From Vibrio rhodolitus (GTDB lineage: Bacteria > Pseudomonadota > Gammaproteobacteria > Enterobacterales > Vibrionaceae), in the NCBI RefSeq assembly GCF_003350325.1, contig NZ_QLYZ01000023.1, positions 1-64,000 of the forward strand: DNA of 64,000 nt, written 5' to 3'. Every line of letters begins with the position of its first letter. The stretch's first letter is position 1. Shown in pieces: positions 25,200-33,504 of the stretch. Made by a program: the position numbers and the translations under genes. The notes beneath the pieces were generated by a model that saw nothing but the letters and a program-made list of their open reading frames with translations, did not search any database and was not told the origin of the DNA.

Positions 25200-25535
25200 A
25201 TGACCACAAGTAAAAAGTTTGCAATTCGCGTATCAGAAAAACGTAACGGTTGGTGTGCAGAGATCACTCGCCAAGTAACTTCTCGTAAGCAAGTAGTATC
25301 AAAGCGTGAACAAGGTTTTGAAACAGAAGCACTTGCACAAGAGTGGGCTGAAAAAGAGCTAGCACAATTCGTTGAGAACCAAGTTAAACGCAACGAGCGT
25401 AAAGCGGATCAACGTGCGGAGCGCAATGAGCGTCAAGAGCGTGAAGCAGCAGAGCGTAAAGCAGCAGCAATGCGTCGTCGCAGCGAAGCAGCACTAGCAG
25501 CAGAAGCTGACGAAGAAGATGAAGACGATTTCTAA
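25200..25535 (+). CDS. DUF3622 domain-containing protein
   Basis: The 111-residue product has an N-terminal half matching the Vibrio DUF3622 family (MTTSKKFAIRVSEKRNGWCAEITRQVTSRKQ) and a C-terminal half that is a charged Arg/Glu/Ala-rich helix (residues about 55-100), ending in an acidic DEEDEDDF. A basic-then-acidic helix suggests a coiled coil or nucleic-acid contact, but no function is established. The ATG at 25200 has weak spacing to AGAG. It is closed by a bidirectional terminator. Confidence 0.85.
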   Translation: MTTSKKFAIRVSEKRNGWCAEITRQVTSRKQVVSKREQGFETEALAQEWAEKELAQFVENQVKRNERKADQRAERNERQEREAAERKAAAMRRRSEAALAAEADEEDEDDF

Positions 25536-25556
25536 TCGCTGACAAAATCTGAATCT

Positions 25557-25586
25557 AAAAAAACCGCCTATCGGCGGTTTTTTGTT
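25557..25586. terminator. Bidirectional terminator DUF3622/DUF4250
   Basis: AAACCGCC pairs with GGCGGTTT over a TATC loop, with A and T runs on either side, between convergent genes. Confidence 0.92.
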
Positions 25587-25612
25587 TTTATCCAGTAAAT
25601 CTTTGAATGAGT

Positions 25613-25804
25613 TTAGCGAAACTGCCCAGCGTCAGGTAAAAACTCAAAGCCTGCGGTCGCAAGTTTTGCTTCTAGTGCTTGGCGATCAATATCAAAAAAC
25701 TTAACCAACTCGTCCAGATCGCCAGCGAAGTCATCACGCAGCTTCAAGTTGACGATACTCATCAGCATGATTGGGTCCATGCTCTCAAATTTGCTCAGAT
25801 CCAT
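25613..25804 (-). CDS. DUF4250 domain-containing protein
   Basis: A 63-residue acidic cytoplasmic protein beginning MDLSKFESMDPIMLMSIVNLKLRD with LDELVKFFDIDRQALEAKLA, typical of DUF4250 in vibrios and firmicutes. No catalytic residues are visible and its function is unknown. It starts two bases after the yaeP stop on the same strand, so the two are probably co-transcribed and translationally coupled. Confidence 0.85.
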   Translation of the reverse strand: MDLSKFESMDPIMLMSIVNLKLRDDFAGDLDELVKFFDIDRQALEAKLATAGFEFLPDAGQFR

Positions 25805-25806
25805 GC

Positions 25807-26010
25807 TTAGTCCTCAAAGTCTGAGATTAGTAGGTTAGCTGCTGCGAAAGCCGCTTTTTCACGAACTTGCAGATCTAGATTAGTATCAGCAGCAATTTCG
25901 TTTAGCGTGCGCACTGCACAGGTAATTGCCTGAGGAATATAGCCCTGATCGCCACTGCCAATCTGCGCGTAAAGCTCACGTACTAAATCACAACAATCGT
26001 ATACTTTCAT
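25807..26010 (-). CDS. yaeP: YaeP family (UPF0253) protein
   Basis: The 67-residue product aligns well with E. coli YaeP: CCDLVRELYAQIGSGDQGYIPQA and REKAAFAAANLLISDF match the family's conserved blocks. It is a small helical cytoplasmic protein without assigned function; in E. coli yaeP lies with rof near nlpE. Here it precedes the DUF4250 gene. Start has the standard MKVYDCCDLVREL N-terminus. Confidence 0.88.
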   Translation of the reverse strand: MKVYDCCDLVRELYAQIGSGDQGYIPQAITCAVRTLNEIAADTNLDLQVREKAAFAAANLLISDFED

Positions 26011-26144
26011 CGTATTACATCCACTATAAATGAGAACTTATCTCACTATACTGCTTCTATTACTCAAGTTCAAAGCTAGATAAAACATAGCACTTGAGCT
26101 AACTCAATTCAGACTAAGGTTTGCTGCAATCTTGCTCAACTGGG

Positions 26145-26798
26145 TTAACTATTAAGTTGCAGTTCGAGCTGCTGGGTTACCTCAGGGGCTAAGTTGAGCT
26201 GTTTTGCGAGCTCCTGCAAGTAGGCTTTTTCCATAAAGTTTTGTTCATCAATCACGATAAGCGATGCTAAATAGATTTCTGATGCTTGCTGTGGTGTACG
26301 CGCTAATTGCGCGATATAGCTTGGGTCAAGTGGCTTGTTGAGCTCGGTATGGATTAACGCTTGTAGTTGCTCATCGGCACCGGCTTGCTTAATGGCAGAT
26401 TCAATATGTGCCATTTCTGCTTGATCGACATGCCCATCAGCTTTGGCTGCCGCAATCATGGCTTTAAGGATCAACTGATCATGAATAGTGTTATTGGCAT
26501 CAAATGCTTCAGGTGCATTTTGCGTGGTGGTTTGTTTGCCTTGCCAATCGTTGTACACCTTATAAGCCAGTGCGCCAAGTGCTGCCGCCCCGCCGACTTT
26601 AAGTGCATTTTTGCCGACTTTTTTACCGATCTTTTTACTCTTTTTTGAGCCCATTAACAGGTTAACCAGTCCGCCGCCAACCGCCCCAGCACCAAGAGAT
26701 TTTAGAGTATTTGATGTTGAGGCACTTTTAAGTTGTTGTTGCCCTTGGCGAAGCACATCGGAATTAAGCGCCTGATTTAGTAATGATTTGATATCCAT
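26145..26798 (-). CDS. DUF533 / TerB-like inner-membrane-associated protein (YebE-type)
   Basis: The 217-residue product starts MDIKSLLNQALNSDVLRQGQ. It has a glycine-rich hydrophobic middle (SLGAGAVGGGLVNLLMG and VGGAAALGALAYKVYNDW; one membrane segment is likely), with a Lys-rich loop between. The C-terminal half is a TerB-like helical bundle (LILKAMIAAAKADGHVDQAEM with the acidic DGHVD motif). This is the DUF533 YebE family. Function unknown, sometimes linked to envelope stress. It stands alone on the minus strand. Confidence 0.85.
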   Translation of the reverse strand: MDIKSLLNQALNSDVLRQGQQQLKSASTSNTLKSLGAGAVGGGLVNLLMGSKKSKKIGKKVGKNALKVGGAAALGALAYKVYNDWQGKQTTTQNAPEAFDANNTIHDQLILKAMIAAAKADGHVDQAEMAHIESAIKQAGADEQLQALIHTELNKPLDPSYIAQLARTPQQASEIYLASLIVIDEQNFMEKAYLQELAKQLNLAPEVTQQLELQLNS

Positions 26799-26888
26799 AA
26801 ATACCTCAAGTTATTGGCTGGGAAAATAGGGATCGCAAGGATTAGGTTAGCTTAAGGAAAATGAACGGGGGATTAATGAAGTGGAATC

Positions 26889-26906
26889 GAGAATACGGAT
26901 GCGGGA
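26889..26906. repeat. Single mixed heptanucleotide units
   Basis: On the minus strand TCCCGCATCCGTATTC combines one ATCCCGC-type unit with one CCGTATT unit. It shows that the different arrays in this window belong to one sequence theme. Confidence 0.55.
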
Positions 26907-27046
26907 AAAGAACTTAGCGGAAGAAAACGAGAATCGAGATAAACTCAAACTCTCGTCTAATATAGTGGTGATCGTTAAGCGACATTCTCACCGCGCCTTC
27001 ATTCCGTAGCGCAGCGTTCCGTCATCCGTGAGCTTGCGTTCTGTTT

Positions 27047-27685
27047 TTATTCCGTCGCGTAGCCGTGCATGCCGAGTAGTTCACCATCTAGGTAAGCTTT
27101 GCCATCGCGCATTTCTAAACGCTCTTCAACAAACCATTTTGCCACCATCGGGTAGATGCGGTGCTCTTGGTTTTGTACGCGTTCAGTAAGCGATTCAACG
27201 CTATCTTCGTCGAAAATTGGCACTTTGGCTTGCAAGATTACTGGACCGCCATCAAGTTGCTCAGTGACGAAGTGAACACTGGTACCGTGTTCTTCATCAC
27301 CAGCGTGGATCGCACGCTGGTAAGTATTAAGACCTGGGTACTTAGGCAATAGAGAAGGGTGGATATTGATCATGCGACCTAAGTAGTGGCGCACAAACTC
27401 GCCACTTAGGATACGCATATAGCCAGCAAGGATAACCAAATCGGGTGTAAATTCATCCATTTGGCGCATCAACTCATGATCAAATGCGTCACGAGTATCG
27501 AATGCTTTAGGATCAAGAAACACGCCCGCTGCCCCCGCGATTTTTGCACGTTCAAGTGCGTAGGCTTCTACTTTATTTGAGAAAACCGCTGTCACTTTAC
27601 CATTTTGAATCGTGCTTTCGCAGGCGTCGATTATCGCTTGCAGGTTACTACCGTTTCCGGAAACTAAAACAACAATACTCTTCAT
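27047..27685 (-). CDS. purN: Phosphoribosylglycinamide formyltransferase
   Basis: PurN transfers the formyl group of 10-formyl-THF to GAR (step 3 of purine synthesis). The 212-residue product has the N-terminal VLVSGNGSNLQAIIDAC and the catalytic region MINIHPSLLPKYPGLNTYQRAIHAGDEEHGTSVHFVTEQLDGGPVI (cut here into known motifs IHPSLLPKYPG and EHGTSVHFV), with the His and Asp intact. It lies 3 bases after purM in one operon. Its C-terminal residues MHGYATE are followed by degenerate repeat-like DNA (27000-27058). Confidence 0.97.
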   Translation of the reverse strand: MKSIVVLVSGNGSNLQAIIDACESTIQNGKVTAVFSNKVEAYALERAKIAGAAGVFLDPKAFDTRDAFDHELMRQMDEFTPDLVILAGYMRILSGEFVRHYLGRMINIHPSLLPKYPGLNTYQRAIHAGDEEHGTSVHFVTEQLDGGPVILQAKVPIFDEDSVESLTERVQNQEHRIYPMVAKWFVEERLEMRDGKAYLDGELLGMHGYATE

Positions 27686-27688
27686 AAC

Positions 27689-28729
27689 TTAGTTGATCTC
27701 TACTTGCTCTTCGTCAGCTTGTGCTGGTGCGATTGTGCCGATAACCCAAGCATTCTCGCCTTCTTGCTGAAGCAGCGCGACGGCGGCATCAGCTTGCTCT
27801 GCTGGCAACGCGACGATAAGACCAACGCCGCAGTTAAAGGTGCGGTACATTTCGTGCGTGGTTACATTGCCTTGTTCTTGTAGCCATTTAAAGATGACTG
27901 GCCATTCCCAGCTATTGCCATCAATAACAGCTTTAGTACCTTCAGGTAGTACACGTGGGATGTTTTCCCAGAAACCACCGCCAGTGATGTGCGAAATCGC
28001 ATGGATATCATGCTGTTCAATCATCTTAAGCGCTGATTTGATGTAAATTTTGGTTGGCTCTAGTAGGTGCTCACCGATAGTGCGACCTTCTAGCTCCTGA
28101 TTCTTGTCTGCGCCAGACACTTCAAGAATTTTACGTACTAGCGAGTAGCCATTTGAGTGAGGACCACTTGAACCGACGGCGATAAGCGCATCACCAGCCG
28201 CCACTTTAGTACCGTCGATGATGTCTTCTTTCTCTACGACACCAACACAGAAGCCGGCTACATCGTAGTCTTCGCCTTCATACATGCCCGGCATTTCAGC
28301 TGTTTCACCACCGATTAGCGCACAACCCGCTTGAACACAACCTTCAGCAATGCCAGAGACAACGTCTGCTGCTGTATCTACATCAAGTTTGCCTGTTGCG
28401 TAGTAATCGAGGAAAAATAGTGGCTCAGCACCCTGTACAATCAGGTCGTTGGCACACATTGCCACTAAGTCGATACCGATGGTGTCGTGCTTGTTCATAT
28501 CCAACGCTAGGCGCAGTTTCGTGCCGACGCCGTCAGTGCCAGACACTAACACAGGTTGCTTATATTTGGTTGGCAGTTCACAAAGTGCACCAAAGCCACC
28601 AATACCACCCATTACTTCAGGGCGACGAGTACGTTTTACGGCACCTTTGATACGATCGACAAGTGCGTTACCTGCATCAATATCAACGCCAGCGTCTTTA
28701 TAGCTAAGAGATGTGTTATTGCCACTCAC
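27689..28729 (-). CDS. purM: Phosphoribosylformylglycinamidine cyclo-ligase (AIR synthetase)
   Basis: PurM closes FGAM to AIR with ATP (step 5). The 346-residue product has LSYKDAGVDIDAGNALVDRI at the start, the GGFGALCEL loop, GTDGVGTKLRLA, and the conserved GGETAEMPGMY and HITGGGFWENIPR blocks. It is full length and co-transcribed with purN. A PurR box lies about 70 bases before it on the shared region with upp. Confidence 0.98.
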   Translation of the reverse strand: MSGNNTSLSYKDAGVDIDAGNALVDRIKGAVKRTRRPEVMGGIGGFGALCELPTKYKQPVLVSGTDGVGTKLRLALDMNKHDTIGIDLVAMCANDLIVQGAEPLFFLDYYATGKLDVDTAADVVSGIAEGCVQAGCALIGGETAEMPGMYEGEDYDVAGFCVGVVEKEDIIDGTKVAAGDALIAVGSSGPHSNGYSLVRKILEVSGADKNQELEGRTIGEHLLEPTKIYIKSALKMIEQHDIHAISHITGGGFWENIPRVLPEGTKAVIDGNSWEWPVIFKWLQEQGNVTTHEMYRTFNCGVGLIVALPAEQADAAVALLQQEGENAWVIGTIAPAQADEEQVEIN

Positions 28730-28797
28730 GGGAAGTCCTCGGTCTAGTCAATTGGATATGAGAAAACGGCGCTATTCTAACAGTGGATAAAGTGCAA

Positions 28798-28813
28798 TAG
28801 CAAACGTTTGCGC
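28798..28813 (-). promoter_or_regulatory. PurR operator of purMN (and possibly upp)
   Basis: TAGCAAACGTTTGCGC matches the PurR core GCAAACGTTTGC perfectly. It lies between divergent purM and upp. A TATAAT at 28861-28866 is a probable -10 for upp. Confidence 0.85.
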
Positions 28814-28908
28814 AAGTTTTTTCTCTTACCCTAGATCAAGAAAAACAGAATGAAATCGTATATAATCTGAAGGTTTGTTTAAAAAATACTAAAAAGCCGG
28901 AGATGGAC

Positions 28909-29535
28909 ATGAAAGTTGTTGAAGTTAAACACCCGCTTGTTAAACACAAAATTGGTCTAATGAGAGAAGGTGACATCAGCACGAAGCGCTTCCGTGAATT
29001 AGCGACAGAAGTTGGTAGCCTACTGACTTATGAAGCAACCGCGGATTTTGAAACCGAGAAAGTAACCATTGAAGGCTGGAATGGTCCAGTAGAAGTTGAT
29101 CAAATCAAAGGTAAAAAAGTAACTGTAGTGCCAATCCTACGTGCAGGTCTTGGCATGATGGACGGTGTACTAGAGCACATGCCAAGCGCACGTATCAGTG
29201 TGGTAGGTATTTACCGTGATGAAGAGACACTTGAGCCAGTACCTTACTTTAATAAGCTTGCTTCTAACATCGACGAGCGTATCGCGCTAGTTGTTGACCC
29301 AATGCTTGCAACAGGTGGTTCTATGATTGCAACTATCGACCTTCTTAAAGAGAAAGGTTGTCAGGCAATCAAAGTACTTGTACTTGTAGCAGCACCAGAA
29401 GGTATCGAAGCACTTGAGCGTGCACACCCAGATGTAGAACTTTACACAGCAGCTATCGATGAGAAGCTAAACGATAAAGGTTACATCGTTCCGGGTCTAG
29501 GCGACGCGGGTGACAAGATCTTCGGTACTAAGTAA
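28909..29535 (+). CDS. upp: Uracil phosphoribosyltransferase
   Basis: Upp salvages uracil with PRPP to UMP. I use the ATG at 28909 (MKVVEVKHPLVKHKIG), with GGAG 6 bases upstream, not the ATG 6 bases earlier that is too close to it; this matches E. coli Upp (208 residues). The PRPP motif VVDPMLATGGSMIATI and the C-terminal PGLGDAGDKIFGTK uracil site are intact. It is divergent from purMN and has its own terminator. In E. coli upp is followed by uraA; here it is not. Confidence 0.97.
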   Translation: MKVVEVKHPLVKHKIGLMREGDISTKRFRELATEVGSLLTYEATADFETEKVTIEGWNGPVEVDQIKGKKVTVVPILRAGLGMMDGVLEHMPSARISVVGIYRDEETLEPVPYFNKLASNIDERIALVVDPMLATGGSMIATIDLLKEKGCQAIKVLVLVAAPEGIEALERAHPDVELYTAAIDEKLNDKGYIVPGLGDAGDKIFGTK

Positions 29536-29549
29536 ACCGAATTAAATGT

Positions 29550-29580
29550 AAAAAGAGGAGCTTAGGCTTCTCTTTTTTTG
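29550..29580 (+). terminator. Terminator of upp
   Basis: AAAGAG-AGC pairs with CTTCTCTTT and a seven-base T-run follows. Confidence 0.8.
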
Positions 29581-29754
29581 TCTGAGAGATAGGGCGCAAA
29601 GCGGGGCTTTGCTTTGTGAGACGAGCTGCGCTCTTGGATGCGGGAACACGAATCAGAGATTCATTTACGGAGTTGGGAATGCTAAGCGAGGCTTCACTTT
29701 GGGAGAAGGCTTTCGGCTGAAAATGTTGTAAATGTCGTTGCTGAGTGTAACGAT
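29581..29754. other. Degenerate repeat-derived intergenic DNA
   Basis: Between the upp terminator and the 11-copy array lies DNA containing GGATGCGGGA, TTACGGA and AAGCGAGGCTTCACTTTGGG-type pieces. It has no gene and resembles the degenerate segments at 50693-50850 and 52460-52560. Confidence 0.5.
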
Positions 29755-29831
29755 ATTCCGTATTCCGTATTCCGTATTCCGTATTCCGTATTCCGTATTC
29801 CGTATTCCGTATTCCGTATTCCGTATTCCGT
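29755..29831. repeat. Tandem heptanucleotide array, 11 copies of ATTCCGT
   Basis: Eleven perfect copies of ATTCCGT fill 77 bases and end 10 bases before the rluF terminator. The array is the longest in the window. In one frame it would encode a 7-residue peptide repeat, but no ribosome site or real start is present. Confidence 0.97.
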
Positions 29832-29841
29832 ATTCGCATCC

Positions 29842-29872
29842 AAAAAATAAGGCTTGCCTTTGGCAAGCCGTA
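29842..29872 (-). terminator. Terminator of rluF
   Basis: GGCTTGCC and GGCAAGCC pair over a 3-base loop (29851-29869) and the minus strand runs into TTATTTTTT. Confidence 0.85.
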
Positions 29873-29876
29873 TTTT

Positions 29877-31145
29877 TTATTTCTTCAGCGTCAATGTCCC
29901 GCCTACGCGTGGAGCTGAGCTTGGTTTGTGATCGGCTGGTCTGCGATTGGTCGGCTTTGCGTTGCCAGATCTATTGTGGTTTGGTTTGCCATGGTGTGGC
30001 TTGCCGCCATGCGCTTTGTCATCTCTAGCGTTGTAAGAGCCGCCATCGCGGTTTGGCTTGCTGTAACCTTTGCCTCTATTGTCGTTTGCACGATCTTTGT
30101 AGCTTGGCTTGTCATTGAAGCGCTCGCGATTGCGTTCATTACCTTGTTCATAACGGCGTTCGTTATTACGAGAATGACCACGCTCATTGTTACGCTCGTC
30201 ATTGCGTTCACCGCGACGCTCACTGTTATAGCTATTGTTTTGGTTGCGACCTTTTTTCGAGTTCGGCGCGTGACGGAACTCATCAGCGTTGCGACCTTTA
30301 AAGGTGCGTTCTTTCTGATTACGGCGTGCCGTTGAAGCTTGGTTCTCTTCACGGCTATCAAACAGTTTTGCGTCGGTGGCTTTGCGAATACGTTGACCTT
30401 TAGCATCTAATTTAGACGCTTCTTCAGTACTTACCGAGCCTTCACACATTGCGTGAATTTGGTTAATTTCGTCGTCGGTTAAGTAGCGCCACTGACCATT
30501 TGGAATACCATCAAGACTAATATTCATAATGCGTACGCGGCGCAGTTTGAACACTTCGTAGCCCAAAGCTTCACACATGCGGCGGATCTGACGGTTTAAG
30601 CCTTGCGTCAATACGATTCGGAAAGAGAACTTAGTCTCTTTGGTGACTTTACAAGGTAGGGTCACGGTATCCAGAATGTTTACGCCAGAGCTCATTGCTT
30701 TAATGAACTCGTTAGTGATCGGTTTGTCGACACGTACCACATATTCTTTTTCGTGGTTGTTGCCTGCGCGCAGGATCTTGTTAACGATGTCGCCATCGTT
30801 AGTCAAAAAGATCAGACCGTCAGAAGGTTTGTCCAAACGACCAATTGGGAAAATACGCGATTTGTGACCGATAAAGTCAACGATGTTGCCTGGGATATTA
30901 CGCTCAGTTGTACAGGTGATACCGGTTGGCTTATTAAGAGCAATGTAGACCGGTTTTTCTTTCGACTTTAGTGGATTTCCATCGACACAAACATCATCGC
31001 CTGCAAGTACTTTAGTGCCCATTTCTGGCAGTTGACCATTAATGGTGACACGACCTTGTTCGATCAACTTATCTGCTTCGCGGCGTGAACAGTAACCGGT
31101 TTCACTGATGTATTTGTTTAGGCGTTTGGCATTATCTTGTGACAT
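29877..31145 (-). CDS. rluF: 23S rRNA pseudouridine synthase RluF with long basic tail
   Basis: RluF makes pseudouridine at 23S rRNA 2604/2605. I place the start at 31145 (MSQDNAKRLNKYISETG), as the ORF's upstream 15 residues do not fit the family. An S4 domain spans about residues 1-60, then the catalytic domain has the GRLDKPSDGLIFLTND Asp motif and the C-terminal GYEVFKLRRVRIMNISLDGIPNGQWRYL typical of RluB/RluF. Residues about 240-422 form a long low-complexity tail full of R, N, G, E and H, absent from E. coli RluF (about 290 residues). It is probably disordered and RNA binding. Followed by its terminator and the 11-copy array. Confidence 0.93.
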   Translation of the reverse strand: MSQDNAKRLNKYISETGYCSRREADKLIEQGRVTINGQLPEMGTKVLAGDDVCVDGNPLKSKEKPVYIALNKPTGITCTTERNIPGNIVDFIGHKSRIFPIGRLDKPSDGLIFLTNDGDIVNKILRAGNNHEKEYVVRVDKPITNEFIKAMSSGVNILDTVTLPCKVTKETKFSFRIVLTQGLNRQIRRMCEALGYEVFKLRRVRIMNISLDGIPNGQWRYLTDDEINQIHAMCEGSVSTEEASKLDAKGQRIRKATDAKLFDSREENQASTARRNQKERTFKGRNADEFRHAPNSKKGRNQNNSYNSERRGERNDERNNERGHSRNNERRYEQGNERNRERFNDKPSYKDRANDNRGKGYSKPNRDGGSYNARDDKAHGGKPHHGKPNHNRSGNAKPTNRRPADHKPSSAPRVGGTLTLKK

Positions 31146-31245
31146 AGAATTTCTCTTAACGTTTCCCAACGGCAAATTGTAAAGCGCCATGTGAATCCTT
31201 CACATGGCGGAGTAAAACGCGGCGATTGTAACAGTCGAAGTGGGA

Positions 31246-31824
31246 TTAGCCCATTCGTTTTTGATGGCGTTCGCGGTTTTCTAGTTTCTTGTCGTCACTT
31301 TTACGCAGCAATACATAGACCGCACCAGTGCCGCCGTGAAAGCGTTGCGCGCTATGAACGCATTGCACATCATTGATTTGTGTGAGCCATTGCGCAAGGT
31401 AGCTTTTCATCATGGCTGGTGGATTAGAGCGTTCACCACGCCCATGCACAATCATCACGGTGCGAATGTCCATACGCATACATTGCTTAAGGAAGCGAAC
31501 CACTTCATCGCGAGCATCTTTTAGGGTTTTACGGTGCAAATCGAGTCGAGCTTGAATTGGGTACTTACCTAACCGTAACTTGCGATAAACGCCATCTTGT
31601 ACGCCATCATGCTTAAACTCGATAATGTCATCGGGTTTAATCATCGGCGCGTGATCAATCGATAGGTATTCTGGATTATCTTCCGTCAACCAAATTGCCG
31701 CCTCGCGTTTGGCAAGTTGCGCTTCACTAACATGATGCGTCTTTTTCAGATCGGCAGTGTCATGATTGAGAGGCTTTACGTCGCCCATCATTTGTTGGAA
31801 TAAGTCGAAGTCGTCTTGAGACAT
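31246..31824 (-). CDS. smrA: Smr domain DNA endonuclease SmrA
   Basis: The 192-residue protein has a charged N-terminus and a C-terminal Smr domain (about residues 95-175) with ARLDLHRKTLKDARDEVVRFL and VMIVHGRGERSNPPAMMKSYL, plus the GGTGAVYVLL strand. E. coli SmrA (YdaL) is a non-specific DNA nicking enzyme in vitro; the biological role is unclear. The HGRG and LDLH motifs are present. It is 100 bases upstream of rluF on the same strand. Confidence 0.88.
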   Translation of the reverse strand: MSQDDFDLFQQMMGDVKPLNHDTADLKKTHHVSEAQLAKREAAIWLTEDNPEYLSIDHAPMIKPDDIIEFKHDGVQDGVYRKLRLGKYPIQARLDLHRKTLKDARDEVVRFLKQCMRMDIRTVMIVHGRGERSNPPAMMKSYLAQWLTQINDVQCVHSAQRFHGGTGAVYVLLRKSDDKKLENRERHQKRMG

Positions 31825-31917
31825 AACTGCATCTCAGGCAAAGAGTTCAATATTGCAATTATACCTAGTCTTGGTAGAGAGTGATCAATTTTGTTTGGTA
31901 AGCGTAAGGAGAAGTAA

Positions 31918-31953
31918 AGAAAAAACCGAAGTGAACAGAGAATCCACTTCGGT
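31918..31953 (-). terminator. Terminator of the DUF3149 gene
   Basis: ACCGAAGTG (31925-31933) pairs with CACTTCGGT (31945-31953) and the minus strand continues with T6. It lies just after the stop at 31991. Confidence 0.85.
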
Positions 31954-31990
31954 GCAAAGCGTATTGCTATAATTAGCTGTGCTTAGCGAT

Positions 31991-32131
31991 CTAGTGAGGA
32001 GATTTGTCAGTCATCACCTTGTAAACGAAGAAACCGCCATAAAAGAGCATTAGACCTAAAGCGCCGAAAATAACAATCATTGACGAAAGTCCAACTGCAT
32101 TACCAAAAAGAAGATCGAGCCAAAAGTCCAT
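31991..32131 (-). CDS. DUF3149 domain mini-membrane protein
   Basis: The minus strand encodes 46 residues starting MDFWLDLLFGNAVGLSSMIVI, then FGALGLMLFYGGFFVYKVM, one membrane segment, and a short charged tail ending DKSPH. This is the DUF3149 family, single-span mini-proteins of unknown role in gammaproteobacteria. A GGAGG lies four bases before ATG and a terminator follows, so it is a real monocistronic gene. It is missed by length filters. Confidence 0.85.
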   Translation of the reverse strand: MDFWLDLLFGNAVGLSSMIVIFGALGLMLFYGGFFVYKVMTDKSPH

Positions 32132-32319
32132 GTTTCCTCCAAAGTTCCGAAGACACAGTTAGGTTAACTTTTGGATAAAATATATTAATGATCTGGATCA
32201 ATCGTTCTTTTAAGGTTGCTAAATTGTTTCTACTAGTGTGTTTTTGCTCACAATTTGTAGCCCGTTGATGTTGTTTTAGGCAAACGGATTATTTGCACCA
32301 ATAAAATGGTTAAAACTGC

Positions 32320-32347
32320 TTGCGTTGTCGGTAATTATCAGTAATAT
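32320..32347 (+). promoter_or_regulatory. Probable promoter of tRNA-Pro
   Basis: TTGCGT (32320-32325) and TAATAT (32342-32347) have a 16-base spacer and lie 40 bases before the tRNA. Confidence 0.5.
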
Positions 32348-32387
32348 ACGCATCCGTTGACGGGCAAACAGCTCGAATAAAACATCT

Positions 32388-32464
<77 letters not shown>

Positions 32465-32473
32465 TATTAAGGA

Positions 32474-32504
32474 AAAGGCTCTACAGCGATGTAGAGCCTT
32501 TTTC
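32474..32504 (+). terminator. Terminator after tRNA-Pro
   Basis: AAAGGCTCTACA and TGTAGAGCCTTT pair perfectly over a GCGA loop, followed by T's. Confidence 0.93.
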
Positions 32505-32511
32505 GTATCTA

Positions 32512-32583
32512 GCGGTATAGATTAAGGAGAGGCGCAATCGGGGGCTGGCAGCCCAGTCGCATCGAATTCCTCTTCACCGACCA
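32512..32583 (+). pseudogene. Decayed second tRNA-Pro or tRNA-derived att remnant
   Basis: The 3' 21 bases (32563-32583, CGAATTCCTCTTCACCGACCA) match the 3' end of the intact tRNA (32444-32464) at 20 of 21 positions. The upstream part has a GGCGC and a GGGCT/AGCCC hairpin but no full cloverleaf. A separate terminator follows. It could be a broken duplicate or an integration-site scar. Confidence 0.7.
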
Positions 32584-32593
32584 TCTTCGAAGA

Positions 32594-32622
32594 AGCCGCA
32601 GTAGAAATACTGCGGCTTTTTT
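32594..32622 (+). terminator. Terminator after the tRNA-Pro remnant
   Basis: AGCCGCAGTA and TACTGCGGCT form a perfect 10-base stem with GAAA loop and a T-run. It is strong although the gene before it is broken. Confidence 0.9.
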
Positions 32623-32634
32623 ACGTTTGTATCA

Positions 32635-33504
32635 CTAGAAATTAAACTGGCAATTGGCAACTTGGCTTTTGGAACGTTGGGTGACCTTAAAGCCGCGGCT
32701 TTCAAGAAGCATAAGTAGGTTGTCAGGACCAATTAAGTGCAGCGCGCCAACGACCACTAAGTAGTTGCCAGAGTTACTCGGGAAGATGGAACCTTGGGTG
32801 AGTTTATCTGCCCAGTCGCGGTTTCTCTGGTGCATAAACACCTCTTCCATTTGTGGTGACATTTCCGCGAGAGTAGCAAATTGCTCTAGGTTCTGCTTAT
32901 CTCCATTTTGCCAGCTTTTGATTAAGCAATGCGCCGCTTCTTCATTGATATCAAACTGCTCAATAGCCGAAGTGAGCAGCTCTTCACCATCATTTGGCAG
33001 GCTTGCCAACATATCAATTTGAAATTGGACGGACTCGAGACTGTAGATTGGTTTTGTCAGTGATGAAGCTTGTCCGAGTAGTGCTAAATCAACGCCATCT
33101 TGAGCTCGGTAGCCCAAGTACTCAATCTGTTTCTGTTGTACGGTTAATGCCGTGACCCATGGCGAAGCCATCAGAAGCTGCTGGGCATCGAGACCTAGCA
33201 ATCCAGCGATCCCTTTCAATTCACGGATATTGTTGTCGCTCAGCACTTGTTCGGTTGTCACTTTCATTGCCGGAAAGCGGATGTTTTGTTGTGAACGAAT
33301 GTCTGTTTCTACAACTAAACCATCGGAATGCTTTAGAAAAGTGGTGACGTTGACTGGCAATGGGTACATGGATTGATCACCAACATGCACAGAACCGAGC
33401 AGAAGATAGGTCAACTTGCCTTTACTTGCTTGCCAATAAAGTGGCTCAGCTTGAGCTAGGGGAGTAAAGAGAATGAAAAGTAATAGGTAGCAAAATTTTT
33501 TCAT
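32635..33504 (-). CDS. TraB/GumN family protein
   Basis: The 289-residue product has a signal peptide (MKKFCYLLLFILFTPLAQA, cleaved before EPLYW) and the TraB/GumN signature LLLGSVHVGDQSMYPLP. The second His region LVVVGALHLIGPDNLLMLLESRG at the end is also present. Related proteins are predicted metalloproteases (Tiki/TraB fold with the two GxxH motifs), thought to act in the periplasm; substrate unknown. It is a lone gene next to the tRNA locus. Confidence 0.85.
   Translation of the reverse strand: MKKFCYLLLFILFTPLAQAEPLYWQASKGKLTYLLLGSVHVGDQSMYPLPVNVTTFLKHSDGLVVETDIRSQQNIRFPAMKVTTEQVLSDNNIRELKGIAGLLGLDAQQLLMASPWVTALTVQQKQIEYLGYRAQDGVDLALLGQASSLTKPIYSLESVQFQIDMLASLPNDGEELLTSAIEQFDINEEAAHCLIKSWQNGDKQNLEQFATLAEMSPQMEEVFMHQRNRDWADKLTQGSIFPSNSGNYLVVVGALHLIGPDNLLMLLESRGFKVTQRSKSQVANCQFNF

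Noticed and set aside
29528..29866. Open frame encoding repeated RNTEYGI
   Set aside because: It is the ATTCCGT array translated; the frame is an artefact of a 7-base period without stops.
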